A stretch of DNA of 7,418 nucleotides. It comes from an uncultured Opitutaceae bacterium. Lineage in GTDB: Bacteria > Verrucomicrobiota > Verrucomicrobiae > Opitutales > Opitutaceae. The notes under the pieces were generated by a model that saw only the letters and a list, made by a program, of their open reading frames with translations, had not been told where the DNA came from and searched no databases. Positions 6,753 through 7,418 of this stretch are shown here, piece by piece; position 1 is the first letter of the stretch; every line of letters starts with the position of its first letter. The position numbers were made by a program, and so were the translations under genes. The DNA lies in contig CAMLSH010000187.1 in NCBI GenBank assembly GCA_946482625.1, positions 1 to 7,418 on the forward strand. The letters run 5' to 3'.

Positions 6753-7418
6753 TTAGTCGGCCAGGCTGGTGGTCGGAGGAAGGAATTGAAAGGCCACGAT
6801 AAAGTCTGCGTAGCCATATTCGCCCGAGCCGAAATCTCCGCCGTTGGCCAATCCTGGATTCGCGACCGCCAAGGCCCGCAGATATTCGCGCGCCTTGGAG
6901 TTAAACTGGGCGCCATAGTTGCCGACGCCGTAGAGGGTATCTGTCGCCAGGTTGCGGGGATCGTCGTGGCGATGCCGGTCGCGCAAGGTTTTCTTGCCGC
7001 CGAAATAATACCGGAGCCCAAACAGGGCGTGGTCGTAACCGAAACGGCCTCGGACCACGTCGGCGGTGATTGCCAGGTTTCTCCCCGGGATCTGAAACTC
7101 AGCTTCCGCACCGTAGTGACTCTGCGCGAAACGGCGTGAGGCGTAAGCGCGCACAGAGAGGTTTTTCACCGGATAGACGGTGGCAGATGCGGTGATGAAT
7201 CCGTTGGAACGATCCGTGTCGATGAAAGGCGCGGGCGTGTCGTACTTGATGGAGGCGACGCCGCCGTGAACGCCGAAGGTGACGATTTTCCAATAGTACT
7301 CCGCTTCGACGCCGAAGTCCTGCGAGCGAACGAAGTCCGACGTCACGCCGCTGGCGGTCAGGCCGATCAGTGCGCGCTCCGGATCGCGCCAGAAGACGTG
7401 CGCGGCACCTCCACCGAA
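6753..7418 (-). CDS. Probable outer-membrane beta-barrel protein, C-terminal part (5' end outside window)
   Basis: The frame stays open to the window edge: upstream of the internal GTG at 7346 it reads FGGGAAHVFWRDPERALIGL, so the start lies beyond base 7418; 221 residues are visible. Repeated short strands with alternating aromatic or hydrophobic residues, Gly and turn residues (VEAEYYWKIVTFGVHGGVAS, LFGLRYYFGGKK, ADFIVAFQFL) suggest a beta-barrel. GGAAHVFWRDPERALIG and the RHRHDDP segment after the strand LRYYFGGKK recall an uncharacterised family of proteobacterial outer-membrane proteins with a similar GAHLFWRDP start and RRHREDDP segment; this is from memory. About 70 residues rich in Gly, Asn and Ala follow that motif before the final strand, and the protein ends TTSLAD rather than in Phe. 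It is upstream of aspS on the same strand but separated by 147 bases, so a functional link is not implied. Function unknown; it could be a porin or a structural barrel. Confidence 0.7.
   Translation of the reverse strand, partial: FGGGAAHVFWRDPERALIGLTASGVTSDFVRSQDFGVEAEYYWKIVTFGVHGGVASIKYDTPAPFIDTDRSNGFITASATVYPVKNLSVRAYASRRFAQSHYGAEAEFQIPGRNLAITADVVRGRFGYDHALFGLRYYFGGKKTLRDRHRHDDPRNLATDTLYGVGNYGAQFNSKAREYLRALAVANPGLANGGDFGSGEYGYADFIVAFQFLPPTTSLAD

Noticed and set aside
7344..7346. GTG at 7346 as the start of the barrel gene
   Set aside because: The frame remains open to the window edge and the upstream residues (GGAAHVFWRDPERALIG) look like part of the same protein, so the GTG is an internal Val.

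Overview
GC-rich DNA (codons mostly ending in G or C) with two genes on the + strand facing two on the - strand. The TonB-dependent receptor style (an N-terminal regulatory-like domain, the plug phrase FGKVPENNVGEFLKLMPGVT, and the ending GVKGTF), a propeller/Y_Y_Y sensor kinase, and start codons without a Shine-Dalgarno sequence together suggest a Gram-negative member of the Verrucomicrobiota, probably near Opitutus/Opitutaceae. That placement comes from recognising protein style, not from a database search.

Layout: 1-1488 (+) is the 3' part of a membrane sensor histidine kinase whose N-terminus lies left of the window. After a 117-base gap comes 1606-4704 (+), a complete 1032-residue TonB-dependent outer-membrane receptor. 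A 110-base convergent spacer (4705-4814) carries a strong perfect inverted repeat. Then 4815-6605 (-) is a complete bacterial-type aspartyl-tRNA synthetase (aspS). A 147-base gap with an AT-rich island separates it from 6753-7418 (-), the C-terminal 221 residues of a probable outer-membrane beta-barrel protein whose start lies right of the window.

How they may work together: the kinase and the receptor lie head to tail. A periplasmic propeller sensor next to a TonB-dependent transporter is a plausible sense-and-import pair, but no response regulator, SusD-like lipoprotein or degradative enzyme is visible, so the ligand is unknown. aspS is housekeeping. Its anticodon-binding domain carries a His at position 31, a residue linked to relaxed (Asp/Asn) tRNA recognition in Pseudomonas.

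No RNA gene, insertion sequence, CRISPR array, phage gene or obvious novel multi-gene system was found. The findings are modest and specific.
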